Source of the DNA: Augochlora pura
Lineage: Eukaryota > Arthropoda > Insecta > Hymenoptera > Halictidae
DNA: 64,000 nucleotides
Direction: 5' to 3'
Assembly (NCBI RefSeq): GCF_028453695.1
Contig: NC_135781.1
Span: forward strand, 1,798,001 to 1,862,000
The stretch's first letter is position 1, and the number at the start of each line of letters is the position of its first letter. Shown here in pieces: positions 1 through 14,911 of this stretch. Under the pieces are notes generated by a model, which was given only the letters and a program-made list of their open reading frames with translations, had not been told where the DNA came from and ran no database searches. The position numbers and the translations under genes were made by a program.

Positions 1-966
1 CGACCGCGAAAAACACCTTCACCAGATAACAAAACGCGAATTTTAAACTAATTTTCGAATTCGATATGAAATAGTGACCTTTTTTATAAAATCTTTCAAT
101 TTTCCAATTATCCAATTGAAATAATTTTCCACGTATTTTTCTACGTATTATTTTAATTATTTTGTTCGTATTATTTTAATTATCTATATATTATTATTTT
201 AATGCATTTAAGCAGTATAGTTGATTGGTATATTTTTTATTTTATTTATTTATATTTTTAATTGCACTGAGACACGAACCCTTAAATGTCACAGTTATTA
301 TTCAAAGTATAAGTGCACTTAGGCCACTTCCTATACATATAGACGACTCGATACGTTTGCTTCGGCTATATTTTGTATTTTATCAACGTCGAGATATCTT
401 GAAAAATATCGTGTAAAAAGAGAAAACAGTCGAAGTCTTCGAGTAGAAGACGATCGTCTTCTCGGCGCCGTTCCGTCGTCTCCGCGGTACCGCGTCTCCG
501 GACGTAGTTGGCACAGTTTCCGTTGGAAAATCGTCCGCGCCCGCCCCTGTTACAAAGTGCTCTTTAATTGACGTAGTAGTCGGACCATGCAGCTTTTCAG
601 AGAAGTTCGAAAGGTGTACAAAGCGACGCGTCGCGAGATACGTTCACTTAATTATCGTACTTAGCGCCGGGAACGTGTACTGTGCTAAGTGACCTTAAAT
701 GTATTTACTCTACTCTCCCCCACCACCCTTCCTCTCTCTCTCTCTCTCTCACTCTTCACCCCCGAATTGAACCTCTTAAACTATGTAACAGACGGCCGAA
801 ATCATTTCAACCCTTTGAACTACGATTTATTTTACAGTTATGGGTTATAGGTTATGTCAAGGGTTAAGTTGATAGTAATATTGTTTAATTTTTATTAATT
901 TTTCTGGAAGGAAGATAGAATTTTTATTTATTGGTTTTTTACGTATTTATTTATTTTTTTTAGTGT

Positions 967-1290
967 TTTTTTTGCTATAGTTAGTGTCTATGAACAAATA
1001 GTAACATACAGCAAAATAAACGTATCGATATCTAGTCATATATAGTAAAATAAATAAAATAGACTTTATTTTCAACCGACGCGTTGAATTTCGTTATATT
1101 TGCTATAGTTAGTGTATATTAACCAATAGTAACGTACAGCGAAATAAGCAGATAATCGATAGTTAGTCGTATAAAATAAATAAATAAAATTAGATTTTAT
1201 TTTGAACGCTGAATTTCGCTATATTTGCTATAGTTAGTGTTTATGAACCAATAGTAACATACACCGAAATAAGCTAATAATCGATATCCC
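967..1290 (+). repeat. Tandem repeat, about 127-bp unit, 2.5 copies
   Basis: The block gctatagttagtgt...aacaatagtaacatacagc...aaataagc...atcgat...aaataaaatagattttatttt recurs with starts near 973, 1101 and 1227, i.e. 128 and 126 bp apart, with a few mismatches. A gacataacct motif follows at 1333. Confidence 0.9.
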
Positions 1291-4200
1291 CCATCGGTCA
1301 TTAAAAGAAAAGGATTCCGATATTCCGTATTCGACATAACCTGACTAAATAATTTCGCCTCTTTTTAAATACGAAATATAATATTCATTCGGGCGATGGA
1401 GGGTGGCTCGCGTTTCACCTTTCGAATTTCCGGCTGAAAGCGGAATATTTTCGCTCGAATATTTCAATACACGGGCAGCCGCGCACAGCCAGCCAGCCAG
1501 CGAGCCGCGCCGCGCCTCTGCGAGGAGGACACGTACACATTTTTCTTTCATTAAACAAGTCCCCGTGTCACAGTCGGGGCTGAATGTTATAATTATTTTT
1601 TCATTAAAGTACCGGGCGACGCGTCGCTGCTCCGGTTTTCTACCTCATCGTGAGAGGGAATATAGCGATTCCAATATGGCCGACCTGGGAAATGCTCTCA
1701 GCAAATTCTTTCTAATTTTAGAGCAAATTTCTCACTGATTTTTTATTGTGAAATAATAATTTTTATTGTTTTGATTTATTACCTTTTCTATTATTTCTTT
1801 ATTAAGTTTCGTTGACTAATGGTAAATCGTTGGTCAATGTTTAAAAAATGAAAAGTCAAAATTATATCTACCAATAAATCATTAATTAATATTTAAAAAA
1901 CTGCGATCTGCAATAATGTCAAAAATTACTCGCATTTGTGGCAATAAAAATTGTTTAGTTCTTCGTTGCTGTTCTCGGGAGTCTTTATCAATTAGTATTC
2001 CCTCCCTCTTCCTTTCTTTCCTTCTCTTTAAAGAAAAAGAGCACAGCGCCGCGCCATCTGTTTCCTCGCGAATCTTGTCGTTGCTGCTCGGCGACGAGTA
2101 CTTTAATTATCCCGGCCTTTTGTATTCGCGTGCGGAGTTTAAAAGCGCGGACTCCTGAACAGCTTCAATTATATCGAAAAAAAAGAGGGAGAGGGCAGGC
2201 CGCGCCACTCGCCGCGAAACGCGGACCGAGACGACACTTTCCGTCGGTGGCCGATCCCTTCTCATTTCGAGCTCCCTTCAGCGACAATTCGCGGCGAGGG
2301 CCATCGTCCGCTTTGTCGACGAATTCGACCGGACACTTTGCTTGTCCTATCGAAGTGTATCGACTATAATCTTTGGTATAATAATAGAGATTCGATCTTT
2401 ATAATGGTCGGCAGAGACTATTAATAATTATTAACAATTATTAATCATTAATAACTAATAATTAATCACATTAATTTAAGGGTATTTTGTTCTTTTTTTT
2501 ATTAATATTTTTTACTTTGATTTTGTAGGTCATTTCTTGATTAGGTCATTTTAGAGCTCAATGTTTTTTTATTATTATTTGTCATTTTTTTAACTAATGA
2601 ATATTTCTTCTGGTATATAGATGATAAATAGTTAGATAAATTAATGTGAATAGGTATGTCAATATGTAAGGGTATTAATAAATGAATGTTTAAATGAATA
2701 GATATGTAAATATGGGAATATGCAAATAAATAAATATAAAAATACATAAATCTATAAATATATAAATAAAAATATATAAATAAATCATCTCAGCTATCCT
2801 TTCGAGTACTCTATAAAATATTCTGCACTTACAAACCAACATTGATTAATGTTTTGAGGATTATTATTATTTTAGGACACACGCTCGAAGGATTCTCCGT
2901 CAGGATTTTATTACATAATTATATAAATAATATACGATATTGCAGAATACGATATTACAGAATATAAGAGATTGCAAAATACAATATTGCAAAAAAGAAT
3001 TACAGAAGAAGCGAGTGCATCATTCTATGCAATCAATTACCATATCATAATTCCCAATATCTTCTGAGAATATTTCAATACAATTTCCGATCTCTCTCGA
3101 TATCGGCGCATTAACGAACAAAGGACTTTCGCAATTTTCGCGTGCGCGCGTATCCGAGACAATCGGATTAATCGGCGCAAAAATCTCGTACCGCCGCGCG
3201 TTGTCTTTTTCATTCGGCGATGACTGTGCAATCAGCGAATTAAAATATCGCTTCGCGAGAATCGCATATCACATATATTATAACATAACCTTTGTATTAT
3301 TAATTATAATATTGTCAATCAATTTTCGCGAGCAAAGCGTTGCAACCCTTATTTTAACAAAACGCTATTTTTGATCGCGGCGTAGTGATCGCACCTAAGT
3401 ACACGCTATATTCGAAGATAATAAATACAAGGGTCGACGATCGGAAAGCTCAACGGAGGATGAGAACGAAGAAAATACCGTCGCGGCGACGGCACGCGGC
3501 ATTGTTCGGTTACCAGTCACGTTCGACAGGTTTTCGCCTCGGTTCACGCCTAAGAACACTCGACGCTCGTTTTCACGTGCACCACCCTCTCTTCCCCCCA
3601 CCACTTCCTGCCTTTGTATCACACACCGTGGCATTCGTATTTCGCACGCGCCCCGAACACATCCCTTCCCCCACCATCCCGCCGTACGAAAACGTAGCGC
3701 GAGCTCGTTAACGCGATCGTAAACGCCGACGGCATACTCGCCGGTTTTTCGAATTTCTTGATCCTACGCCGCTGGTATCCGGGAATCAATTGCTCGGCCA
3801 ATCGGAACGTTTTGTTCGTACAAACTCGGGGCGGTCCCGGTTTATTTATGGTGGTCATGGTGTGACCACGCGAGGGGCATTTCGAATGATGCCGTTTTGC
3901 TCGCGATTTTTATTTAATGTTTATTAGCTCCGCGGTAGTTATTTTTATTTAAATTGTTAAATGGAATTTTATTGGAATCGTTTTAATGGTGATTTAATGA
4001 TGTTTATTTGTCGGCGGGTTTTTGTTTATGGTGAGAGAATAATGATGCATTGAGCAGGGGTGTGTTTTTAGGTAATTAATATTATTTTCTGTTTTATTGT
4101 TTATGGAATAATAAACGCGAGGGAGTGATAAATAAGTAAATACAGATTTTCGTTGTTTAATAATGTCATTAATTAAGTTTTGTTATTTGGTAGGGTGTAG

Positions 4201-5309
4201 TTATTTGTTAATGTGTTAGCGTTTCAGGCTGCGCGTGATATAATTATCAAACTTAATTAAATTAAACTTATTTTATTATATTATTATATTATTATTTCAA
4301 AAACTTAGTCTTTTAATTAGAGATTATTTATTGTAAAAGGCTTTGTTAGTACTCACAAGATCTATAATATAATAAAGTATATTTCGAGAATTTATTTAAC
4401 GCTTTGAATTGTAAGAGGTTATGTGACGTGTCTGACTAATATCGACTATTCTACTTGAAACAGTGTTTCATACTTCAGTTTCGACATTTTTCAATGATTT
4501 TTAAAAAATTTTTATAAACACTGTATAAATTTGTATCTCGTTACATTATAGCAATATTAATAGACCGTTGATAATGTTTCATTAATATTAATGTCATCTA
4601 ACCAGGAATAATCGATAGATTAATTCGCGCGTGCTCGATGAATTACAAATCGCGGACTTTATCGTAAACGAAGATCGCCGCGATAATAATTTAATTAACA
4701 TTTCGATTGTGCTTGGTCGCGAACAATCGTCTTGATTTATTTTATATTAAAATTATGTTATAGTATCGTCTCTTATTTATATCAATTATTCTCATCCATG
4801 AAAACAAATATAAATATAAATTATATATCTAAATTGTTCCAACCCACTTATTCAAATAATTCATTATTCCTTTAAACAAATAATTCGAGAACCTCTTCGT
4901 TCGAATTCCACATTTAAAATAATCATTCCCCTCTCATCAATAAAATCATCCTCGCTGAAGTCGACATTGTCGAATCAAAATATTCTCTGGTCGCGACTAA
5001 CGAGATTAGAAAGACTCGCCTCCGCAAAAAATTCGGTGTCGCCACGACGTTTTTCCGCGAGAAAGTCTCTTGCGAATACAGAGCAGAACGAGAATAAATG
5101 CAGCTCGAACGAGGACGAATCCAGGCTTATAAACCCAGTGACAAACGACGCATTCTTCCTTGCTACGCCGACTTATTTATACCTATCCTCTTTCTTGAGA
5201 ACTTCGCGAAAAATGATACGCCCGTCGCTTCTACTAATCCCACCTCTTTCTCTCTGTCCACCTCCCTTTGGATTTTCCGTTATTCTCCCTTTCACCCTCC
5301 GCCTCATCT

Positions 5310-5782
5310 TGTACCTCTTTCCATATTTTCTCTCTTTATATACAATTCTCTTTATATATTCCCTTCCTCTATCTTCTCTATATATTCTCCATCTCCCTTT
5401 CTCTCTTCTCTATATATTCTCCATCTCCCTTTCTCTCTTCTCTATATATTCTCCATCTCCCTTTCTCTCTTCTCTCTATATATTCTCTCCCTCTCTCCCT
5501 CTCTCTCTCTCTCTCTCTTGAGTGTATGTCTCTCTCTCTCTCCCTCGGTTTCTGTCATTCTCTCTCTCAATCAGTTTTTATCACTCTTAATGTCTCTCTC
5601 CCTCTCTCCCTCTCTCTCTCTCTCTCATTCTCTTTCTCAATCACTTTATCACTCTCGATGCCTCTCTCTCTCTCCCCCCTCTCTCCCTCTCTCTCTCTCT
5701 TTCTCTCCTGCCTATGTATTCTCTCTCTCTCTTTTCTGCCCATATATTATGTCTCACTTTCTCTTCTCTCTGTCTTCTCTCT

Positions 5783-5817
<35 letters not shown>
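5310..5817 (+). repeat. CT-rich compound microsatellite with 32-bp minisatellite
   Basis: About 500 bp of nearly pure pyrimidine. Inside it tatatattctccatctccc repeats at 5379, 5411 and 5443, an exact 32-bp period. The long open frames across it (280 and 194 codons of Ser/Leu) are microsatellite read-through. Confidence 0.95.
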
Positions 5818-5821
<4 letters not shown>

Positions 5822-6468
5822 ATTGCGTAAATATTCGTTTCCTTTGTATTAGATTGTTCTGCACAATATATACACTCACATATGCGCTGTTGTTTCGTTC
5901 GTTTCGCTTCGTATTGTTATATTTGTGTGGAGCAATATGATGTCGCTGTGATGTACGAACACGTTTTGCGAGAAAACACAAGATCGCATATACCTCTGCC
6001 TACATATACCTACACACGCACACAAAGGTTTACCTAACCGCCGCCGAGGACGAACACAATTTTTACCGTTTCGAGACGTTCTTTCTCTGATAATCGCATT
6101 TATCCGGAATTATACAATACAGCGTTAATTAGAGCATCGTCGTCGAGGCATTGCAACAATTATTTATTGCTTTATTGCAACAATTATCTATTGCCAATAT
6201 CTCATATAAACAATTATTTATTGCTTTATAAGAGATATTGGTTAACAATTGGGAGCACTGTTAAAATTGGAAGAAATGTTAAATGAACTTTTACAGTTAT
6301 TGTTGAAAGTATTTGGAAATTTGTTTCATTTGGAAATTAATTTTCATTTTTATGTAATGAGTGTTTAACCCTTTACTTACTTTGAAAGGAGATTTTATTT
6401 CAGGAAACGTAAACAATTAAATAAAATAAAGAATTTGTTCATGGTCTAAATCCTGACTATAGTTGATG

Positions 6469-6708
6469 ACTTACAAATATTGAAAATTGATAAAAGTTTA
6501 CAATTTATAAATATTGAAAATTCACAAAAATTGACGATATACAGATATTGAAAATTGACAAAAGTTAACGACTTATAAATATTGAAAATTCACAAAAATT
6601 GACGATTTACAAATATTGAAAATTGACAAAAATTAACGACATATAAACATTGAAAATTGATAAAAATTGGCGATTCACATATATCAAAAATTGACAAAAA
6701 TTGCCAAT
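6469..6708 (+). repeat. Tandem repeat, 34-bp unit, about 7 copies
   Basis: atattgaaaattgacaaaaa recurs at 6478, 6511, 6545, 6579, 6613 and 6647 (period 33-34), alternating with gacgatttacaa-like spacers. Confidence 0.93.
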
Positions 6709-7846
6709 TCCTAACCTAAAATTACCTCAAAGGCTTCGCCAAATGGAGTTCGCAGCCCTTTCAAAATGGCCGTCGCCGAACATTAAACCTCCAATCGACT
6801 TCTATCGCTGCTTCAGCAACGATCACGTGTCTTCTTCCGGCGCCGATAATCCGATTATACCGTTTTGAACAGTGTGTAATTAGAGTGCTCGCCGTGAGAT
6901 GCAAAACACAAAGAGAACGCCTGACGGACGGACGTCCATCAGCGTCGACTTTTCATTAAATGTAAATGGCGCTAATGAAACGCGAAACGTGGGGCCTTTC
7001 GCTAGACTTCGTCATTTCCTTCGTTATCCCGATGAACAACGACGCGGCGCGGCCTCGTCGCGTAACCATCCCTCTCTCTGGCCACCTGTTAGGTGGCGAC
7101 GCAACAGCCGCGTACGTGAGGGGTTTCAAGTTTTCAGGCACTCCCTCTCCCTCTCTCTCTCTCTAATCGGCTGATCAAATGCGGTCCGACGTGTCACGCA
7201 TGGAAATGCCGCGGATACGAGGCCGCGAGCAGGAATTTGTCGCGCGAGTCGTCGGGGACGACGCGCGGAATTTGTCACGGTTCGAGCACTGCTTGCGGGG
7301 AGCGAATTTTCGGGGAGCAACTGTGCTACTCCATTTATTGTTAGTTTTAATGGTGTGCAATAATGTTGATAATAATGCAAAGCAACGATTCTTTTTTGTA
7401 ATTTAATGGGTACAGTCGATGTTAATATTTAAGGATTTTATTCAGTTTTATTTATTTTTTTTAATCAGCGCTAAAAATTGCTGTAATATTTTTTTTAAAT
7501 ATTCAAATTGTTAATTTGTCACTTTATATTTTTTTTTATTGCAACGACGATTTTTTTTATTGTAATCAAATGAATAGAGTCAAATATTAATATTTCAGTG
7601 TTTCATTTAGATATTTTTTATTATTGTTCATGGCACTGAAAATTGCTATAGTATCATTCCTTTTAAATTGCTCACATTGTTAATTTTTTACTTTATGTTA
7701 TCAAGCGATATATAAACGGATTGGAAATTGTAAAAATATAACAATGCCGTTAATAGTGCAGAGCGAATAATTTTTTATTATATAATAATTATATAAAAAA
7801 AAAAATCGGCGATCATGTTTAAACATTCTTTTTAGATTTTTTTACT

Positions 7847-7892
7847 TTCTCTCTCGTTCTCTCTCTCTCTCTTTCTTACTCCCTCATTCTCT

Positions 7893-7935
<43 letters not shown>

Positions 7936-7950
7936 CCTCTCTCGCGCTCT
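7847..7950 (+). repeat. CT microsatellite
   Basis: Long (CT)n with minor interruptions (ctctcgttctctct ... ctctgtctctctccctctc). Confidence 0.97.
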
Positions 7951-8357
7951 CTGAGCAGCCTGAGAAAGATTGCCGGACAATTAAAAGAGACCGGGCCGGG
8001 GTCGCAATAGCAGAAACTCGTAAAGTAGATTATACGATGCCACCTAAAATTTATTACCGGGCCGTTCACGGGGTAACATTGAAGTTAGTATTAATTGCTC
8101 TCGCGCGCGCGCTGAATGAAATTTAATTACACTTGAAACTCTGGAGACGCGCGCCCGCGCGAGAGCGGCGATTCACCGGCAACAAAATACTGCGGCGCAA
8201 AAAGGGGGTAACGATAATATTTTCCCGTCTATCGCGATGGGCAAACGCGCGCGTCGCTCCTCCTCTATTCGCCGCTCGTAACAATTTACGAACTAACGTT
8301 TTGCTAACAGTTTATTTTTGCTAACATTGTCGACCGAGTTACGAGTATTGGGGGTTT

Positions 8358-8820
8358 ATTGATATTTATGAATATTTGTGGTTTAGGCAGATTGGTGATT
8401 TATGGACGTTGACGATTTAGGGACATGGACGAATTGAGTATATTGATGATGTACGTAGACTGATGATTTATGGACTTTGATGATTTATAGGCATTGATGA
8501 CTTAAGGATATTTATGATTTATCATATTGATAACTTATGGATATTGATGATTTGTGGACGTCGACATAACCTAGACATTGATGATTTAAGGACATTGACG
8601 ATTTCAGTATATTGATGATTTATGGACATTAACATCACCTAGACATTGACGATTTAAGGATATTGATGATTTATAGACATTGATGATTTATGCAGATTAA
8701 CATAACCTAAACATTGATGACTTGAGGATATTGACATAACCTAAACATTGATGACTTAAGGATATTGACGATTTAAAGATATTGACCATTTTAGTATTGT
8801 ATATTGATGATTTATGGACA
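8358..8820 (+). repeat. Degenerate array of attgatgattta units
   Basis: Irregular repetition (about 17-20 bp) of gacattgatgatttaagga and gatattgatgatttatgg over 460 bp. gacataacct is embedded at 8573 and 8733 and aacataacct at about 8698. Confidence 0.88.
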
Positions 8821-10265
8821 ACGTAACAGCTTCGAGAAAAGCGGGCTTAAAAAAAGAAAAAAGAAAGATTGAATTTTTCGCGTTGCCTCACCGTGCCTCA
8901 CTATGCCTCGCCGTGCTCGCCCCATTTCCCGGTTGCCATAACGAGGAAAGAAAAGACGGCGTTGCGTCTCGTCGGTTCGGTTCCTGGCCGACCAAGAGCC
9001 GCCTAGAAATAATCGATGCGACATTCGCGTCTCTCATCTTCGTTAATTATAATTACGTTGCCTGGGCAAGGTATATAGTAGATGCTGGAGAACCAAGAGG
9101 GGTGGGGCGGGGAGGGGGGAGGCCGCCTTCCGGAATTACTGTTCTTTTGTGTCCACGCGCAATCTCTCCTGCTCTTTGAGCACGGAAAGAGGGGGGAAAA
9201 AGATTACTTCCGAACGGTGTTCGGCATTATTCGGATTGTTTCGTATAAATATTTTATCGCCGGCTATTAGCCGAACAGAGGAGATTTTGCACTTTTTTTT
9301 TGGTCGGAGATTTTGTTCTGTTGATTCGTCGCTCGTTGTAAAGGTATTCGGGTCGGTTATTAAGAAAATTTGTTGTAAATTGTTATATTTAGATGTTCAG
9401 TGGATTAATGAAAGAATTTGTTGTATAATGTTCTATTTAGTTTTTTTAGTTATACTTTAGTTAGTAACTTTAGTTATTACAAAAATATAATGAACGACAT
9501 AAAGAATGATAAGTGAATTGCGATGATACTAATCGCAAACATTGTGGAATTTTCTGACAAATTCCTGTTATAAATTATGGTAATTCCCACGGCGAAACGC
9601 CTTCGTTAGATCGCCGCGCGTTAAGATAACCTTAAAATTCCGACCTTCGTTACCTTCTGTTTGAGCGATTCGCATTTTCAAGCACGAAATTGCCGGGAAA
9701 AAGGGTCGAAAGCTCCAAGAAAGTAGAATAACGATGCTTATGCTACCGGATTACAGTAACAACCATAATTGTTGCATTGCCTCTTATCGACGGAGGAAGA
9801 AAGTAATAATTTACAAAGAAAGAAAATAATAATTTACAATAATTAATACTAGTAAGTAATAACCGAAAAATGGTAACAACTAAAAAAAGGAAGAAAGTAA
9901 TAATTTGCAATAATTAATTCGAGTGCTGGATAAATGCAGATTATTCGAAAGATCGTCCAATTATATGGTACAACACTTTTATCAGAGGCGTCTATTAAAG
10001 CTCCTTTTTGATTCACCGACACGTTCGCCGCGTGTGCTGATAGGCAAAATACATATAGTGCCGTTTTAGCATTCGTGTATGAGAGACACACGCCTACATT
10101 CCATCGGATTTGCGGCGACGTTCGATGTGCGAGAGAATCTCATTGATTTCATTAATTTGATTCGTTCCGAAGCCGCTCGCATCACACACAAAATAGCTCT
10201 GAGGATCTTTTGCTCAATTGCATGACGTCATGCTGTACTGGTACTTTCTATACCGATGCTAATTA

Positions 10266-10640
10266 CACTCTGACTCTCTTGTTATTATTACTATTATTTT
10301 TACCGATATTAACCACTGCTACTATTGTTCATTTTTATTATTATTATTACCATTACTATTATTTTTGTTACGTTATTGTTACCATTATGACTATTTTAAC
10401 TATTCTTACCATTATTATTATGTTTACTGTTATTAATAACTGCTAACATTGTTATTATTGTTACCATTATTGTCAATGTTCTTATTTACCAATATTATTG
10501 TTATAATTGCTATCATTATCGTTTCAATTTCATACTAAAATATCTCTGTTACAATTTTCAATAGTATTACGATTATCACCACCATTGTCATCGTTATTAT
10601 TATTATTATTATATTATTGTTATTATTATCATTATTGTAC
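10266..10640 (+). repeat. Imperfect ATT/TTA trinucleotide region
   Basis: Dense imperfect repeats of ttattattactattattttt type, with a purer (att)n run at 10592-10635. No coding value is claimed for the Leu/Thr/Ile/Tyr-rich frames across it. Confidence 0.85.
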
Positions 10641-10814
10641 GTATTATTATATGAACTCGAGACATACACATCGCTTAGCGTATCGAAGAGGGGACACCAA
10701 AAAGATAACGTAATACTTTGTTAACAACTTGTTGATGTTTAAACACAAAACGTTCATAATTATTCCATGTAAACGAAGGTTTATGGTTTGATGGATTTTT
10801 GTGTATCTGGACGA

Positions 10815-11625
10815 GCTTTCCCTCTCTCTCTCTTCTTTCTCTTTCTCTTCTCTCTCTTTCTCTCTTTCTCTCTTTCTCTTTCCTAAGCCGTCTTTTTCTC
10901 TTTTAGTTCATCTCGATCTGCTGTTGCACAATGATTACCACCGAATATCGGATCTTATACATATACTATACATATACAATACATATGAACACGTCTGTAT
11001 ATCGTCTGAACGTTATTCTCTCTGTATTTTACGGCGTCTGCCTTACTTTTCCTTTGACGATTCTATTCGGCTTTCTAACTTTGTCCGCCCTTTGACCTGT
11101 GTCTCCTCGCTGCTCTCTCTCCCTCTCCCTCCCTCTCTCTCTCTCTTTTCTATCTCTTTTTTCTTGCTTTTCTTTCGTTATTCTGTCGCTAGTCTCTCTC
11201 TTTTCTCTCTCTTTTCTCTCGCTATTCTGTCGCTATATTCTCGCTATTCTCTCTCTCTCTATTCTCTCGCTGCTGAACATCCAATTATTCTTCTCCCAAA
11301 TCACGCGGTCTTCTTTCATTCACCAACCCGTTCTCCAACCCTCGTGCGTTTCTGTCGATCTATTATAATTTACTCTTTCTCTCTCTGATTCTCTCTCTCT
11401 CTCGCTCTCCCTCTCTCTCTCCCTCTTCTTCACTCTCTCTATCCTCTCTGATTCTATCGCCCTCTATTTCTCTCCATTTCTGTCCAATCTGCCTTTATCG
11501 CTCTCAATCTCTGTCTCGTTCTGTCGCCCTCTCTCCCTCTCTCTCTCTATCTCTTTTTGCCGCTCTCCATGACTCTCTATCTCGTTCTGGCTCTCGCTCT
11601 CTCTGTCTCTCTACCTGTTTCTAGC
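10815..11625 (+). repeat. CT-rich region, interrupted
   Basis: Pyrimidine-rich blocks at 10818-10890, 11105-11265 and 11370-11620, separated by ordinary sequence. The 195-codon frame at 10801-11388 is Ser/Leu microsatellite read-through. Confidence 0.9.
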
Positions 11626-11819
11626 TAATTATCTGTTCTGATTTTGCGTTTCGTCTATGCAAGCTGCTGGCTAATTGGGTTTTCTGAAAGTGCCTGTAAT
11701 ACTCGGACATTGCCTGTAACACTATATGCTTTCCACATCTACGTTAAGTACTTATATTACACGTGTAATGTCTGTTGATTGATGTTGGTATGTTTCGTAC
11801 GAACGATATCATAGTACAC

Positions 11820-11950
11820 TATAATACGATATATTTATATATGTGTATACGTAAATATATATATTTATATTTATATACTTATATTTATATTTATATTCAT
11901 ATACATATATTTATATTTATATGTATACATATATGCGACATATATGTATG
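11820..11950 (+). repeat. AT low-complexity (tatatttatatt) tract
   Basis: Repeated tatatttatatttatat units with occasional C/G. A similar tract lies at 12305-12540 with atatatat and tagatatagatat runs. Confidence 0.85.
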
Positions 11951-13379
11951 AATAATATATGCAATTATATATTTTAAAGCGAACAGTGGCGCCGGCAATC
12001 GTTCGAACAACCTTAAACGACCCAAATTAACTTAACTAATAAATTAATGACAGTACCTTCCATATTCAATTTTTTTATGAAAAGTCAATTGTTAACTAAA
12101 CGTTCCTGCAACCTTGGAAAATGGCTGAACTATAGAAATCCCATTAACTTTCCTGGAATTGTTGATTTTTCGGCGATTCGTTTCTATATAAAAATTATTT
12201 TAAAAGCAAAGAGTTTTTGTCAATATTTTGTAATTTTGCAATTAGGTATTTAAAACAGTTATAAGACAGTTTTATCGTTTGAATGATTGCGGACGACACC
12301 GTGAAATATATAATTATATATATATGTTAATATACAGCAGCTAATTGATACTGGTTGGATAAAATTTATACGTTAAGGTATATATATATATATTTATACG
12401 TCGGTTTAAAAATATCAATAAATATATTTATATAGATATAGATATTTTTAATATGTATATGTAAAGATGTAGATATGGATATCTTTAATATCTACATCTA
12501 TATATAAAATATCTATACACGTATATATATACGTTAACATTTCTGCAAATTCAAGGATATCGAAAAATTCGACGTCCCCGCCGCGTAACCGCCATCATTT
12601 ACGGTAACCGCGCTACCCAATAACCTCTGGATATACGCACACATATCCCAACGCACTTTGATTTTCCTCTAAAAATCAAGGTCTTCTAATAAATAAAAAA
12701 ACGCCACTGCCCTGAATCGATCGCTAGATAGAGCAGCCGATGGATCGTTTATTAATCGCATGCAGGCAAAGTGGCCGCAACAATAGCCGGCTGAAATATT
12801 GAGCGAGCGGTTAGATCGCGCGAAAGACTGCCCGCGCCGATCATTTTCCTGCCCGCGGATGCATTAATGAACAGCGCCGGTGCGCGATATATGCTTTTTT
12901 TTCTTTTTTTAATTCCCTCTCTCTAATGGAGCCACGCGGCAACCGCGAAACATTTTAATGATCGCCGGGGAGGAATAGCGTCGTTTCGGGAGCCGTAATA
13001 CCTGACCGAATGCTCTTTGTGTACGCGACTCGTCCGAACGTAAAAATCGCGGCTCCCCTTTGGCTACGCCACTGTGTATGGCCTTGTTTTAATGGCCGCG
13101 GAACGCTGGACGGTTTGGTGGAGAGCGGTGAATGCTGAGAAGTCAGCTGCGCGAGGAGTGGGGCGACGCGTGCGCGGAAAGTCGCGAACAGTGGCGTAAA
13201 ACTTGTATTAGGAGAATATTGTATCGCGTTATGTTGTATGGTTAATTAGGTATGATGGCGGACGATATTATAGTCAAATGGGTTTAGTAATAAAATAGAA
13301 GGGGGAGAGGTATTTTTAATGTTTTTGCGAAGTCTTAAGTAAGTTAATTAAGTTAAAATAATAATATTTTCTGGAGCAG

Positions 13380-13530
13380 ATAATGTGCAATAAATTCGAT
13401 TTAATAATTCCGAAATTTCATTTAATAATTCAGAGATTTACTAATAACAATTCTGAAATTTACTAATAATAGTCCTGAACTTAAATTTAATAATTCTGAA
13501 ATTCAATACTAACAAACTTGAACAATAATA
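13380..13530 (+). repeat. Degenerate tandem repeat of aataattctgaaattt
   Basis: Units such as ttaataattccgaaatttc and ttaataattctgaaattca recur about five times at 25-30 bp spacing. Confidence 0.75.
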
Positions 13531-14019
13531 AATTTAGCAATCAACAATTCTAATCGACCCTGAATTCTATCACCGCCATCTTGTAGAGATGCTACGCCAC
13601 TGTGCGCAACTTTCGCGCATGCACCGCTTTCGCTCTTACTTCTGACGTAACATAAACTTCCTTTAAAATCATAATCTTTCTTTAAATTTATCTATTCTAT
13701 CTTCTGCGACACGGCCAAGATGGATCCTAGTAGATGATTGATTATTCCGAAGTATAGTTCAGGTTCTAGAAACAGGCGTCGGGGAGAAACGGCCGAGAGA
13801 AGTTTCGAGTTTACGGCGGCGGCGGCCGCTAGGGTAATAATTACGAGGACCGGCCGCAATTACGCAGCCGCTTTAATTCAAGCTTTATAGATCGCATCTG
13901 TCTTTCGCCGTCACGACGGCGACATTTAGCGCGATACGCCGCGACGCCTCCCCCGAATTACCGGCGCAGGTAAATGAAATCGGCCGGGGCTCTACCTTTT
14001 CTGACTTCCCTCGTTTCTG

Positions 14020-14375
14020 GCCATTTCCCCCTCTCCCTCTCCCTACCACACTATCTTCCTTTCTGTTTTTCCTGACTCTCTACTTAATTTCTGTTTTTCG
14101 TGACTCTCTTAATTTCTGTTTCATTATTTTGTTTTCTCTCTCTCTCTCTCTCTCTCTCCGTTTTTTTATATTTTTTTCTGTCTCTCCCTCTCTCACTTTT
14201 CCTCTCTCTCCATTTCTCTATTTTTTCTCTCGCTCCCTCATTTTTCTCTCTTTTTCTCCCTCCCTCTATTTCTTCTTTCTCTCTCTCTTTCTTTTTATTC
14301 TCTCTCCTTTTCTTTTTTTTAAATTTCTGTCTCAGTCTCTCTCTTCTCTCTCTTTCTCTCCCTCCCTCCTTGCAG
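14020..14375 (+). repeat. CT-rich microsatellite region
   Basis: Pyrimidine-rich, with a pure (CT)n run at 14135-14158 followed by degenerate ctctctttttctccctccctc-type sequence. Confidence 0.95.
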
Positions 14376-14911
14376 CATCTTATCTTCTTGCTACAGTGTC
14401 TTGATCACTCTTAATTTCTGTGTTTCTTCCCGGTTCATCCCCCCCTCCCCCCCCTTCCCCCATCATTTGTTCCACCGAGGCAACCGGAAGAACATTCTTA
14501 ACTCGAAGACTTTTATCTCGCCGAAGAGCCGCCACCCCCCCCCCCCTCGCCCGTTGTTTGCCCGGGATGTGCTGTAACTGATAACGCGACCAAATAGAGA
14601 GCCATTTTTAAAACGAAAACGCGAGAAAGAGTCTCTCTCTGCCTGCGGTAAGCTCTCTCTTTGTACACAACGGGGGGGGGGGCGGCGGCGGCTTTCTTTC
14701 GAGAAAATTGGTTGGAACCGCACTCCCGGCTACGCGGGGGATGATATATGTATATGTACACGTTGATACATGTATATTATATAGTGTATATAGGGTTCCC
14801 GGGGTTTCCAAAAATTTTTCTCGGAACGCAGGCTTCCACGTTCTTTATCGAATCTCGAGGATCAATTTCAAGCAGGTCTCTTTGCCACGTATTGTTTATG
14901 CCCTGCGTAAA

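Noticed and set aside
5098..5940. 280-codon Ser/Leu-rich open frame
   Set aside because: It is translation of a CT-rich microsatellite. Parallel frames (4967-5521, 5268-5852) are equally open and equally repetitive.
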